From: Marinosulfonomonas sp.
Lineage (GTDB): Bacteria > Pseudomonadota > Alphaproteobacteria > Rhodobacterales > Rhodobacteraceae
Length of the DNA: 45,636 nt
Assembly (NCBI GenBank): GCA_015488685.1
Contig: WFNH01000057.1
Coordinates: 1 to 45,636, forward strand
Reading direction: 5' to 3'
Shown here in pieces: positions 23,930-32,474 of this stretch (within the stretch, counting starts at the first letter, position 1; each line of letters opens with the position of its first letter). The notes under the pieces were generated by a model. That model ran no database searches and was not told where the DNA came from. It worked only from the letters and a program-made list of their open reading frames with translations. The translations under genes and the position numbers were made by a program.

Positions 23930-25321
23930 TTACTTGAACAGCCCTTCCTTTTTCGCCTGCAGATAGGCCTCGTCAATCGAGCGGTAAGCGCGGTCCATTA
24001 ATGTGTCGATATCGTCTTTGGTCAGGATCAGCGGCGGCGAGATGATCATCCTGTCCCCGACATGGCGCATCACCAGTTTGTTTTCAAAACAGCGATCACG
24101 GCACATCAGGCCGATGGTGCCGGCGGGCGCCTGAAACGGGGCGCGGTTGGCTTTGTCCGGCGACATGGCGACCGAGGCGACCATGCCGCAGGATTTGGCT
24201 TCGCCGATCATCGGATGATCCGCCAGTTCGGCCCAGCGTTTGGCCAGATAGGGGGCAGTCACATCGCGCACGGTATCGACGATTTTTTCCTCTTCCATAA
24301 TCCGCAGGTTTTCCAGCGCCACAGCGGCGGAAACCGGATGGGCGGAATAGGTGTAACCGTGATTGAAGTCACCGGCGTTGGCGATCACTTGGGCCACCTC
24401 GTCCGACACCATCGAGCCACCGATGGGGGCGTAACCCGAGGACAGGCCCTTGGCGATTGTCATGATGTCGGGACGGATGTTGAAGGTTTCGCTGCCAAAC
24501 CAGTTGCCGGTGCGCCCGAAGCCGCAGATCACCTCGTCGGCGATCAGCAGGATTTCATGCGCATCACAAATCCTCTGGATTTCCGGCCAGTAGGTTTCGG
24601 GCGGAATGATCACCCCGCCTGCGCCCTGAATCGGTTCGGCGATAAAGGCGGCAACGCGGCCCTCGCCGATTTCGGCAATCGCCTGCTCCAACTGGCGGGC
24701 ACGTTCCAGTCCGAATTCTTCGGGCGACAGATCGCCACCTTCGGCATACCAGTTGGGCTGGTCTATGTGGTGGATATCGGGAATCGGCAAGCCGCCCTGC
24801 GCGTGCATGGCCGACATTCCGCCAAGGCTGGCGGCGGCAACGGTCGATCCGTGGTAGGCGTTCTTGCGTGATATGATCACCTTTTTGTCGGGTTTGCTCT
24901 TGGCCGCCCAATAGTGGCGCACAAGGCGAATGTTGGTATCATTTGCATCCGACCCCGAACAGCCAAAGAACACCTGATTCAGATCACCGGGCACCAGTTC
25001 GGCCAGTTTGGTGGCCAGCGCCACGGCGGGCACATGGGTGGTTTGGAAAAAGGTGTTGTAATAAGGCAGTTCGCGCATCTGCCGCGCGGCGGCTTCGGCC
25101 AGTTCATGGCGGCCATAACCGATGTTGACGCACCACAGGCCTGCCATCGCATCCATCAGTTCCACACCTTCGGAATCGGTCAGCGTTACGCCTTTGGCAG
25201 ATGTGATCACCCGCGCACCCTTGGCGGCCAGATCGGCACCGGCGGTAAACGGGTGCATGTGATGCGCCGCATCCAGTTCCTGAAGCTCTTTGGTGGGCGG
25301 GTGGTTGGTGATCATGTTCAT
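23930..25321 (-). CDS. Class III PLP aminotransferase, putative omega-amino acid/polyamine transaminase
   Basis: A 463-residue fold-type I aminotransferase of the class III group. It has GCSGSDANDTN for phosphate binding (about 120-130), AYHGST (155-160), D262 in LIADEVICGFGR contacting the pyridine nitrogen, and the PLP lysine K291 in IMTIAKGLSSGYAPIGG. Such enzymes move amino groups from putrescine, beta-alanine, taurine or similar to pyruvate or 2-oxoglutarate. The position beside a GntR regulator and a potFGHI-type importer argues for polyamine catabolism, but the substrate is not proved. AGGAGTG precedes the ATG. A putative operator lies between it and the regulator gene. Confidence 0.9.
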   Translation of the reverse strand: MNMITNHPPTKELQELDAAHHMHPFTAGADLAAKGARVITSAKGVTLTDSEGVELMDAMAGLWCVNIGYGRHELAEAAARQMRELPYYNTFFQTTHVPAVALATKLAELVPGDLNQVFFGCSGSDANDTNIRLVRHYWAAKSKPDKKVIISRKNAYHGSTVAAASLGGMSAMHAQGGLPIPDIHHIDQPNWYAEGGDLSPEEFGLERARQLEQAIAEIGEGRVAAFIAEPIQGAGGVIIPPETYWPEIQRICDAHEILLIADEVICGFGRTGNWFGSETFNIRPDIMTIAKGLSSGYAPIGGSMVSDEVAQVIANAGDFNHGYTYSAHPVSAAVALENLRIMEEEKIVDTVRDVTAPYLAKRWAELADHPMIGEAKSCGMVASVAMSPDKANRAPFQAPAGTIGLMCRDRCFENKLVMRHVGDRMIISPPLILTKDDIDTLMDRAYRSIDEAYLQAKKEGLFK

Positions 25322-25358
25322 GGCGGCACTCCTGATGAAACGGGTTTGGGGCAGAATA

Positions 25359-25386
25359 TGATCAAATTATTTTCTGTCAAACAGAA
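25359..25386 (-). promoter_or_regulatory. Aminotransferase promoter region with operator candidates
   Basis: TGATCAAATTATTTT (25359-25373) nearly repeats the TGATCAAATATTTT found ahead of potF at 26121. Overlapping its end, TTCTGT-CAA-ACAGAA (25372-25386) is a perfect 6+3+6 inverted repeat. Both are natural targets for the GntR regulator encoded next door. The region separates the GntR stop from the aminotransferase start by 74 bases. Confidence 0.5.
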
Positions 25387-25395
25387 TTGCGCTGT

Positions 25396-26049
25396 TCACG
25401 TCGTTTCCAGCGATTGGCGGATTGCCTCGTGCCCCTGATGCAGGTCTTCCTTGATCGCTTGGGCCACCGCCTGCGGATCACCATCGCGCATCGCTTGCAA
25501 GGCTTCTTTGTGTTTGTCGGGCAGGTTGGCCGTCCCATAGCGGCCCAGAACCACCCGCAGTGAGGGGCCGATTCGCAACCAGAGCGAGGCCGCCATAGAC
25601 AGCAGGATGTGGGCGTCGGACTGTTGATACAGGTCGTGGTGAAACCGGTAGTTGTATTTCAGGTAATTCGCAACGTTCCCTTGCGCAATGGCCACGTTCA
25701 GCATCTGATCGGTGTCATATAACCCCTGATAATCGGTTCCCGACATGCGTCCGGTGGCCAGATAGGCCAGACGCGGTTCTATCGACAGGCGGGCAAAGGC
25801 GATTTCGTCCAGTTGCGCCAGTGTTATTTGCGGCAGGATGATCCGCCGATTGCCCTGAAATTCCAGCGCCCCTTCGGCGGTCAGGCGGCGGATTGCCTCA
25901 CGCACCGGTGTCATGCCGACACCCAGTTCCTGCACCAGCCCCTGAATGGTAACAGGCTGCCCCGGGGCAAATTCGCCCAGCAGGATCATCTCGCGGATTT
26001 GGCGATAGACCACCTCGTGAACGGGCAGGTTTTGCGGTGAATTATCCAC
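25396..26049 (-). CDS. GntR-family (FCD/FadR type) transcriptional regulator
   Basis: A 217-residue regulator. The N-terminal winged helix-turn-helix covers about 10-75 (VYRQIREMILLGEFAPGQPV, GVGMTPVREAIRRLTAEGAL), and an FCD ligand domain follows, with a metal-site-like pattern including the histidines in YRFHHDLYQQSDAH. It likely represses or activates the flanking aminotransferase and polyamine transport genes in response to a small acid or amine. The GTG start at 26049 is supported by AGGAAC seven bases upstream. It is divergent from the transporter operon over a 124-base AT-rich region. Confidence 0.93.
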   Translation of the reverse strand: MDNSPQNLPVHEVVYRQIREMILLGEFAPGQPVTIQGLVQELGVGMTPVREAIRRLTAEGALEFQGNRRIILPQITLAQLDEIAFARLSIEPRLAYLATGRMSGTDYQGLYDTDQMLNVAIAQGNVANYLKYNYRFHHDLYQQSDAHILLSMAASLWLRIGPSLRVVLGRYGTANLPDKHKEALQAMRDGDPQAVAQAIKEDLHQGHEAIRQSLETT

Positions 26050-26116
26050 TTTGTTCCTATTTATAGCCGCGGTTCGGACGCGGTAAGTGGAAACTTTTTA
26101 TTGCTTTGTGTCAATT

Positions 26117-26137
26117 TTTTTGATCAAATATTTTGAC
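26117..26137 (+). promoter_or_regulatory. potF promoter-region operator candidate
   Basis: TGATCAAATATTTT at 26121-26134 matches the motif ahead of the aminotransferase except for one extra T there. Its TTTGATCAAA core (26119-26128) is itself palindromic. It lies about 40-55 bases before the potF start, in the region divergent from the GntR gene. Shared sequence at two promoters flanking a regulator supports an operator role. Confidence 0.5.
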
Positions 26138-26165
26138 GGGAGCCAAGACTCCCAACCAATGGGAG
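26138..26165 (+). promoter_or_regulatory. potF leader with competing hairpins at the ribosome binding site
   Basis: Three blocks follow each other: GGGAG (26138-26142), CTCCC (26149-26153) and GGGAG (26161-26165). The last is the ribosome binding site, 8 bases before the potF ATG. The central CTCCC can pair with either GGGAG (loops CCAAGA or AACCAAT), so one fold frees and the other hides the binding site. This is the layout of a small translational switch; each stem is only 5 bp, so function is uncertain. Confidence 0.4.
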
Positions 26166-26173
26166 AACAATCA

Positions 26174-27259
26174 ATGAAAACGAATTTGCTGACAATGACG
26201 GCAGTGCTGGCCCTTGGGGCGGGCGCGGCAATGGCCGAGGAAGTGCATGTTTACAACTGGTCCGATTACATCGACGAAAGCCTGCTGACCAAGTTTCAGG
26301 AAGAAACCGGCATCACGCTGATTTATGACGTGTTTGATTCCAACGAATTGCTGGAAACAAAAATGCTGGCCGGTGGATCGGGCTATGATGTTGTGGTGCC
26401 GACGGCCGGCTTTTTGCAACGTCAAATTCAGGCAGGTGCCTTCCAGAAATTGGATTATTCAAAACTGCCCAATGCCGTAAATATGTGGGACGTGATCAAA
26501 GAACGCACCGCGCAATATGACCCTGGTAACGAGTATTCAATCAACTACATGTGGGGCACCACGGGTATCGGGGTAAATGTTGAAAAAGTGAAAGAAGTGC
26601 TGGGGGATGATGCGCCGATTGATTCACTGGCGTTGATTTTTGATCCTTCCAATATGGAAAAACTGCAAAAATGCGGCGTACATTTTCTGGATGCCCCTAC
26701 AGAAATGATTCCGGCTGCGTTGGCCTATCTGGGGGAAAACCCCGATTCATTTGATCCCGATGTTATCGCCAAGGCGGGGCCGGTTCTGTCGGCTGTTGCG
26801 CCTTATGTGCAGAAATTCCACAGCTCGGAATATATCAATGCGCTGGCCAATGGCGATATTTGCGTGGCGTTCGGCTGGTCCGGTGATGTGCTTCAGGCGC
26901 GTGACCGTGCAGACGAGGCCGATAATGGTGTTGAAATCGCCTATCATGCCCCGAAAGAAGGGGCGTTGATGTGGTTTGACCAGATGGCAATCCCGGTAGA
27001 TGCACCAAACCCGGATGGGGCGCATAAATTCCTGAATTTCATGATGGATGCACATAATGCGGCAGCGGCGTCGAATTACGTTTACTACGCCAATGGCAAC
27101 AAGGCCTCGCAGGAGTTTCTGGAAGAGGATGTGATCGGTGATCCGGCTATTTATCCAGACGAAGAAACCCTGAAGCACCTTTATACCACACGGCCCTATC
27201 CGGCAAAGGTGCAGCGGGTCGTGACCCGTCTGTGGACCAAGATCAAATCCGGCATCTAA
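26174..27259 (+). CDS. potF: Polyamine ABC transporter periplasmic binding protein (PotF-like)
   Basis: A 361-residue periplasmic protein, close to the length of E. coli PotF. A signal peptide ends AAMAEE (about 20-22), and the mature part begins VHVYNWSDYIDESLLTKFQ, the hallmark of PotD/PotF proteins. GYDVVVPTAGFLQRQI, NYMWGTTGIGVNVEKV and CVAFGWSGDVLQA follow in family order. It binds putrescine, spermidine or a related amine; PotF-like proteins of this length also bind other cations, so the ligand is probable only. First gene of a four-gene operon, with GGGAG as ribosome binding site. Confidence 0.93.
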   Translation: MKTNLLTMTAVLALGAGAAMAEEVHVYNWSDYIDESLLTKFQEETGITLIYDVFDSNELLETKMLAGGSGYDVVVPTAGFLQRQIQAGAFQKLDYSKLPNAVNMWDVIKERTAQYDPGNEYSINYMWGTTGIGVNVEKVKEVLGDDAPIDSLALIFDPSNMEKLQKCGVHFLDAPTEMIPAALAYLGENPDSFDPDVIAKAGPVLSAVAPYVQKFHSSEYINALANGDICVAFGWSGDVLQARDRADEADNGVEIAYHAPKEGALMWFDQMAIPVDAPNPDGAHKFLNFMMDAHNAAAASNYVYYANGNKASQEFLEEDVIGDPAIYPDEETLKHLYTTRPYPAKVQRVVTRLWTKIKSGI

Positions 27260-27326
27260 GATCGGGTATCAAACAGCCTCGCGCCGGAAAACGGCGCGGG
27301 GTTTGCCGTTTTTGACGGGGGGGAAT

Positions 27327-28466
27327 ATGAACGACAACAACGGAAACACCGATTTTGCACCGTGGGAGGATCCGGCAGAAAAGCCGCTGATCGAATTTCG
27401 CAATGTGACCAAACGGTTTGGCGATTTTACCGCGATTGATGACCTAAGCATCAATATCTACGACAAAGAATTCTACGCCCTGCTTGGCCCCTCGGGCTGT
27501 GGTAAAACCACCCTGATGCGGATGTTGGCAGGTTTTGAAACGCCGACCGAAGGCCAGATATTGCTGGACGGTCAGGATATGGCGGCGGTGCCCCCCAACA
27601 AACGCCCCACCAATATGATGTTTCAATCCTATGCGCTGTTTCCGCATCTTTCGGTGGCTGAAAATATCGCGTTTGGCCTAAAGAGGTCAGACATGCCGAA
27701 ATCGGAAATTGCCGGACGGGTCGACGAAATGCTGCGCTTAACAAGGCTGGAGCAGTTCGGCAAACGCAAACCGCACCAGATTTCCGGCGGGCAAAGGCAG
27801 CGTGTGGCGCTGGCGCGTTCCTTGGCCAAGGCGCCGAAATTGTTACTGCTGGATGAACCGCTGGGTGCTTTGGACAAAAAGCTGCGGCAGGATACGCAAT
27901 TCGAACTGATGGACATTCAGGAAAAAACCGGCACCACATTCGTGATCGTCACCCATGATCAGGAAGAGGCCATGACCGTTGCCTCGCGCATTGCGGTGAT
28001 GGATGCTGGCAGGATCATTCAGGTGGCCACGCCGGACCGTCTGTATGAAAACCCCAATTCGGTTTATGTCGCCGACTTTATCGGTGAAATCAATCTGATC
28101 GAAGGCAAGGCCGAGCCATTGGGCGACAAGCTGACCGAAATCCACTGGGCCGAGGGCGAAGCGCCGATTATCGGAACGGCACCCGCAGATTTGGCCAAAG
28201 GCACCGCGTGCCATTTTGCCATCCGCCCCGAAAAGGTGGCCATTTCCAGTGAACGCCCCGAGACCCACGCCAATGCGGTGCAGGGGCAAGTACATGATAT
28301 TGCCTATCTGGGGAATATTTCCACCTACCATGTAAAGCTGAAAAACGGCCAGATCATCAAGGCGCAGGCCGCCAACAATCGTCGTCTTTCACGGCGAAAT
28401 TTCACCTGGGAAGACCCGGTTTGGCTGTCATGGACGGACACCGCCGGTGTCATCCTGACGCAATAG
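27327..28466 (+). CDS. potG: Polyamine ABC transporter ATP-binding protein (PotG/PotA-like)
   Basis: A 379-residue ATPase. Walker A GPSGCGKTTLMRMLAGFE is followed by FQSYALFPHLSVAENIAFGL, the signature ISGGQRQRVALARSL, Walker B LLLDEPLGALDKKL and VTHDQEEAMT. The ~110-residue C-terminal extension is the TOBE regulatory domain (AIRPEKVAIS). Length equals E. coli PotG. The ATG at 27327 is preceded by a G-run ribosome binding site; an in-frame upstream start at 27303 is unlikely. It follows potF by 67 bases and precedes the permease gene by 10. Confidence 0.95.
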   Translation: MNDNNGNTDFAPWEDPAEKPLIEFRNVTKRFGDFTAIDDLSINIYDKEFYALLGPSGCGKTTLMRMLAGFETPTEGQILLDGQDMAAVPPNKRPTNMMFQSYALFPHLSVAENIAFGLKRSDMPKSEIAGRVDEMLRLTRLEQFGKRKPHQISGGQRQRVALARSLAKAPKLLLLDEPLGALDKKLRQDTQFELMDIQEKTGTTFVIVTHDQEEAMTVASRIAVMDAGRIIQVATPDRLYENPNSVYVADFIGEINLIEGKAEPLGDKLTEIHWAEGEAPIIGTAPADLAKGTACHFAIRPEKVAISSERPETHANAVQGQVHDIAYLGNISTYHVKLKNGQIIKAQAANNRRLSRRNFTWEDPVWLSWTDTAGVILTQ

Positions 28467-28476
28467 GAGGTCGGAG

Positions 28477-29364
28477 ATGCGCCGCAAGCTTCTGATCGCT
28501 ATTCCGTATTTCTGGCTGCTGGTGCTGTTTTTAGTGCCGTTTCTGATTGTGCTGAAAATTTCGCTTTCGGATACAGCGATTGCGCGCCCCCCCTATACAC
28601 CGACACTGGATTTGTCGCTGGGCTGGGCTGGGGTAAAGGATTTCTTCAGCCAGCTGGATATGGAAAATTTCACCTTCCTGACCGAAGATGCCCTCTACTG
28701 GAAGGCCTATTTGTCCAGCTTGGAAATTGCATTGGTGGCCACATTGGCCACGCTTATTGTCGGATTTCCCATTGCTTATGGTATGGCCAAGGCCCCGTCG
28801 GAATGGCGCCCGACCTTGATGATGCTGATCATTCTTCCTTTCTGGACCAGCTTTCTGATCCGGATTTATGCGTGGATCGGGATCCTAAGCAATGAGGGCT
28901 ATCTGAACCAGATTCTGCTGTGGAGCGGGATAATTGATGAGCCGCTAAAGATCATCAATACGACAATGGCTGTCTATATCGGCATCGTTTACACCTATCT
29001 GCCGTTCATGATCCTGCCGATCTATGCGACGCTGGAAAAGCTGGATGAATCCCTGCTGGAAGCTGCCGAAGATCTGGGCTGTTCGCGCCTGTCGGCCTTC
29101 TGGCTGGTCACGCTGCCTCTGGCAAAACCGGGCATCATTGCGGGCTGTTTTCTGGTGTTCATTCCGGCAATCGGCGAATTTGTCATTCCGTCGCTGCTGG
29201 GCGGGTCACAAACCCTGATGATCGGCAAGGTGCTGTGGGAGGAATTCTTCTCCAACCGCGACTGGCCGGTTGCCTCGGCCGTGGCTGTGATCTTGTTGCT
29301 GATTTTGGTGATCCCGATCATCCTGTTTCAGCGCAACGAACAAAAAAATCGCGAGGAGGGCTGA
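28477..29364 (+). CDS. potH: Polyamine ABC transporter permease (PotH/PotB-like)
   Basis: A 295-residue inner membrane protein with six helices, starting MRRKLLIAIPYFWLLVLFLV. The cytoplasmic coupling motif ESLLEAAEDLGCSRLSAFWLVTLPLAKPGI is typical for this transporter subfamily, as is the ending IPAIGEFVIPSLLGG. It forms half of the membrane channel with the next gene. GGAGGTCGGAG before the ATG is a good ribosome binding site. Confidence 0.94.
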   Translation: MRRKLLIAIPYFWLLVLFLVPFLIVLKISLSDTAIARPPYTPTLDLSLGWAGVKDFFSQLDMENFTFLTEDALYWKAYLSSLEIALVATLATLIVGFPIAYGMAKAPSEWRPTLMMLIILPFWTSFLIRIYAWIGILSNEGYLNQILLWSGIIDEPLKIINTTMAVYIGIVYTYLPFMILPIYATLEKLDESLLEAAEDLGCSRLSAFWLVTLPLAKPGIIAGCFLVFIPAIGEFVIPSLLGGSQTLMIGKVLWEEFFSNRDWPVASAVAVILLLILVIPIILFQRNEQKNREEG

Positions 29365-29366
29365 TT

Positions 29367-30182
29367 ATGCGCCGTTTCACATGGTTCAATGCAACCGCCC
29401 TGACCTTCGGGTTCGCGTTTCTCTATCTGCCTATGCTGATCCTGATCACATACAGCTTTAATGAATCGCGTCTGGTCACGGTCTGGGCCGGGTTTTCGAC
29501 CAAATGGTATGGCGTCTTGTTGCATGACAAGGCGTTCCTAAGTGCGGCCTGGATAACGTTGAAAGTGGCGGTTATGTCCTCGACCTTTGCGGCAATACTG
29601 GGCACAATGGCGGCTTATGCGCTGGTGCGGGGTGGGCGGTTTCGGGGGCGGACACTGTTTTCGGGTATGATTTATGCACCGCTTGTGATGCCCGATGTGA
29701 TCACCGGCCTGTCGCTGTTGTTGCTGTTCATCGCAATTGGCATGGACCGCGGCGTGACGACAATCGTTCTGGCCCACACGACCTTTTCGATGTGTTTTGT
29801 ATCGGTAGTGGTTTCATCCCGTCTGGCCACATTCGACCAATCTCTGGAAGAGGCAGCCCTTGATCTGGGGTGCACCCCGTTTGATGCCTTTCGCAGTGTC
29901 ACCCTGCCGATCATCGCCCCTGCGGTGATTTCCGGCTGGCTGTTGGCGTTCACCCTGTCGCTGGACGATCTGGTGATTTCCTCGTTTACCACCGGCCCGT
30001 CTTCGACCACCTTGCCGATCAAGATTTACAGCGCCGTGCGACTTGGGGTCAGCCCCGAGATCAACGCGTTGTCCTCGATCATGATCCTGATTGTGACGGT
30101 CGGGGTGATTGCCGCCTCACTGGTTTCGAAACGCTCGATTGCGCTGCAAAAGGCGGATGAACAAAAGGCGTTGCAGCAATAG
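29367..30182 (+). CDS. potI: Polyamine ABC transporter permease (PotI/PotC-like)
   Basis: A 271-residue inner membrane protein with six helices. It carries YLPMLILITYSFNESR at the start, the loop SLEEAALDLGCTPFDAFRSV and the family ending LSLDDLVISSFTTGP. It pairs with PotH. The ATG at 29367 lies just 2 bases behind the potH stop, after GAGGAGGG, so the two are translationally coupled. Its stop lies 2 bases from the stop of the convergent glycosyltransferase gene. Confidence 0.94.
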   Translation: MRRFTWFNATALTFGFAFLYLPMLILITYSFNESRLVTVWAGFSTKWYGVLLHDKAFLSAAWITLKVAVMSSTFAAILGTMAAYALVRGGRFRGRTLFSGMIYAPLVMPDVITGLSLLLLFIAIGMDRGVTTIVLAHTTFSMCFVSVVVSSRLATFDQSLEEAALDLGCTPFDAFRSVTLPIIAPAVISGWLLAFTLSLDDLVISSFTTGPSSTTLPIKIYSAVRLGVSPEINALSSIMILIVTVGVIAASLVSKRSIALQKADEQKALQQ

Positions 30183-30184
30183 GC

Positions 30185-31237
30185 CTACAGGGCGTTGATG
30201 TGTTGCCACAGGGTTTTGCGGGCGGTGTTCAGCAAATGGTTTTCGGCCACAAACGCGCGGGATTCCCGCCCGCGCGTTTGACGTTCAGCGGGTGACCCTA
30301 ACAACCTGTCCAACGCTTGCGCCAGTGCTTTTGGCCCGTGATCTGTGGGCACCAACCCGCCCGCCAACACCACATCCCGCACCCCGTCGCGGTTCTGCGC
30401 CACCACCGGCACGCCAGCAGCCTGTGCCTCCAGATAGACCATGCCAAAGGCTTCGTTCACGCCGGGCCACAGGAAGGCATCAGCATTGCGGTAGGCTTGA
30501 TCCAGCCCGCCGCGATCAAGCTGCCCCAGAAAGGTTATGCGTGGGGCAAGCGGCGCGAACAGGGAGTCGATTTCGTCGCGGGCAGGGCCGTCGCCAGCTA
30601 TTTGCAGGTGCCAGTCCGGTGTTGTCAGCAATGGCAGGGTGTCGGCGATGATCCGGAATGATTCCAGTTTGTCGCCACCGCGTAGCATGGCCACGGTCAG
30701 GATGGTTTGCCCTGTCAGCGGGGCAGGGGCGGACAGGTCGGTGCGGGGCAGGAAAGGGTACAGTTTGACCAGCCGTTGCCCCTTTGGCCGCATCTGTTCC
30801 AGCGCCACGCGGTCGCGTTCGGTGAAATAGAGCACCAGATTGGCATGGTCGGTTGCGGCCTCGGCCAGTGTGGCGAAACGGGACCACGGACCGGTCAGAC
30901 GTTTGGCGGAGCGGGTGGCTTCGATCAGGATATAGGGAATATCCAGCGCGCGGGCGACAATCGGGCCGATGATGTCGGGGGCTTTATAATAGTTGTGATA
31001 GGTCACCCATGCCCGCCAGCCACCCTTGGCGATCAGGCGCTTGGCCTCGTCATTGGCGAGTTGTTCCAGTTCGGCCTGAACGGCCCCGTCGCCCTTGCCA
31101 TCATAAAGCCGCAACTCGGAAACCAGCTCCGCCTGCTCCCCCAGCGCCGCCATCAACGCCCGCGCCATTTGCCGGTCCCCCGATGGTGTGGGGTGTGACG
31201 GGGGTTTCATCGGGGCGTAAAAGGCGATGGTCCCCAT
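30185..31237 (-). CDS. GT-B glycosyltransferase, family 4 type
   Basis: A 350-residue cytoplasmic protein with the two Rossmann-like halves of GT-B enzymes. The C-terminal half shows ILTVAMLRGGDKLESFRII, LQIAGDGPARDEI, and the donor-binding pattern NEAFGMVYLEAQAAGVPVVA (E-x7-E). It would transfer a sugar from a nucleotide donor to a lipid or polymer acceptor. It is the last gene of the four-gene polysaccharide-type operon, 4 bases after the preceding transferase. The sugar and acceptor cannot be predicted. Confidence 0.85.
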   Translation of the reverse strand: MGTIAFYAPMKPPSHPTPSGDRQMARALMAALGEQAELVSELRLYDGKGDGAVQAELEQLANDEAKRLIAKGGWRAWVTYHNYYKAPDIIGPIVARALDIPYILIEATRSAKRLTGPWSRFATLAEAATDHANLVLYFTERDRVALEQMRPKGQRLVKLYPFLPRTDLSAPAPLTGQTILTVAMLRGGDKLESFRIIADTLPLLTTPDWHLQIAGDGPARDEIDSLFAPLAPRITFLGQLDRGGLDQAYRNADAFLWPGVNEAFGMVYLEAQAAGVPVVAQNRDGVRDVVLAGGLVPTDHGPKALAQALDRLLGSPAERQTRGRESRAFVAENHLLNTARKTLWQHINAL

Positions 31238-31241
31238 GTCG

Positions 31242-32474
31242 CTACCCTGCCATCATTTGGCGCAGCAACTGATCCAGCCGTTTGATCCCCGGCATCATGC
31301 CAAAATCCGATTGCAACCGCGCCAGCGCGGCCTTGGCCATTTCGGCGCGTTTGTCTGGGTCCATCGACAGATCGTAAATCGCGCCCGCCAAAGGTTCTGG
31401 CGCATCATCGGACAGCACACCATGCACGCCGTTGTCGATGAATTCGGGGATGGCGGAAACGGGGGTCGATATGATCGGCAGCAATTGCGAGGCCGCCTCC
31501 ATCAGCACATTGGGCAACCCGTCACGGTCGCCGTCCTTGGCAATCCGGCTGGGCAGGATGAAAATATCGCTGTTGCGCATTTCCTCGATCACCTCGGGCT
31601 GGTTCATCGATCCAAGCCATGTAACGCGGCCGGAAATTCCGGCCCTGTCCGCGCGCTCCCGCAAGGTGGTTTTCAGATCACCGCCACCGATATGGGTCCA
31701 ATGCCAGTCCAGATCATCGGGCAGCAAGGCCAGCGCGTCTATCAGATTGTCAAAGCCCTTCTTTTCTACCAGCCGTCCGACCGACATCAGCCGGATGGTG
31801 CCTTTTGGCGGGTCTGTGCGTTCGGGGGGCGTGGGAAAACGGCTCAGATCCAGCCCGTGATAGACCAGATGCATCCGCTCTGGTATATCAGCCAGCCCTT
31901 GCAGATGTTCAGCGCCAAAACCGGTGCAGGTGGCCCCGAATGTGGCGCCATAGGTGGCGGCGGACAATTTTTCGCGCTTTTCCCACTCCGGCGATGTCCA
32001 GATGTCCTTGGCATGGGCGGAAAAACTCCATGGCAATCCACGCATGATGGCGGCGTAACGGGCGACCGAGGATGGCGTGTGCATGAAATGCGCATAAAGG
32101 CCCAGCGTTTCAGCCGGCATTTCAGCGGCCAGCACGCATGCCTGTCCAAAACGGCGGATACGGTTGCGGGTTTTGTCGCGGGCGTAGTCCTGTTTCCAAA
32201 GCGCATAGGCCTGTTTGTAGCCGGGCAATTTGCGCACCTTCCACCACGCACGCAGCACCCGAAACGGTTCTTGATGCAGGTATTCCGGCAGGTAACGCAC
32301 CCGCGCCTTTATCCGGTCATGCAGCGGATGTCGCTTTTTGTCGGTGGGGAACCGCAAGGACCAGATGTCGAACCGCTGCCCGACATCTTCCAATGCGGCC
32401 AGTTCCTGCGCGATAAAGGTTTCCGACAGGCGCGGCCAGCCTTTGACAATGATCGCTAGCGGCGGGGCGGTCAT
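31242..32474 (-). CDS. GT-B glycosyltransferase, family 4 type
   Basis: A 410-residue transferase. The N-terminal half begins LAIIVKGWPRLSETFIAQEL, common in bacterial exopolysaccharide transferases; the C-terminal half has LMSVGRLVEKKGFDNLIDAL and DGLPNVLMEAASQLLPIIST, with the acidic donor-site pattern. It should act in the cytoplasm or at the inner membrane face. Its start overlaps the stop of the upstream MurG-like gene by 4 bases (ATGA), so translation is coupled. Confidence 0.88.
   Translation of the reverse strand: MTAPPLAIIVKGWPRLSETFIAQELAALEDVGQRFDIWSLRFPTDKKRHPLHDRIKARVRYLPEYLHQEPFRVLRAWWKVRKLPGYKQAYALWKQDYARDKTRNRIRRFGQACVLAAEMPAETLGLYAHFMHTPSSVARYAAIMRGLPWSFSAHAKDIWTSPEWEKREKLSAATYGATFGATCTGFGAEHLQGLADIPERMHLVYHGLDLSRFPTPPERTDPPKGTIRLMSVGRLVEKKGFDNLIDALALLPDDLDWHWTHIGGGDLKTTLRERADRAGISGRVTWLGSMNQPEVIEEMRNSDIFILPSRIAKDGDRDGLPNVLMEAASQLLPIISTPVSAIPEFIDNGVHGVLSDDAPEPLAGAIYDLSMDPDKRAEMAKAALARLQSDFGMMPGIKRLDQLLRQMMAG

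Noticed and set aside
31227-32459. A 410-codon plus-strand open frame exactly opposite a glycosyltransferase
   Set aside because: Same length as the real gene, which carries clear GT-B motifs; the antisense product has none.
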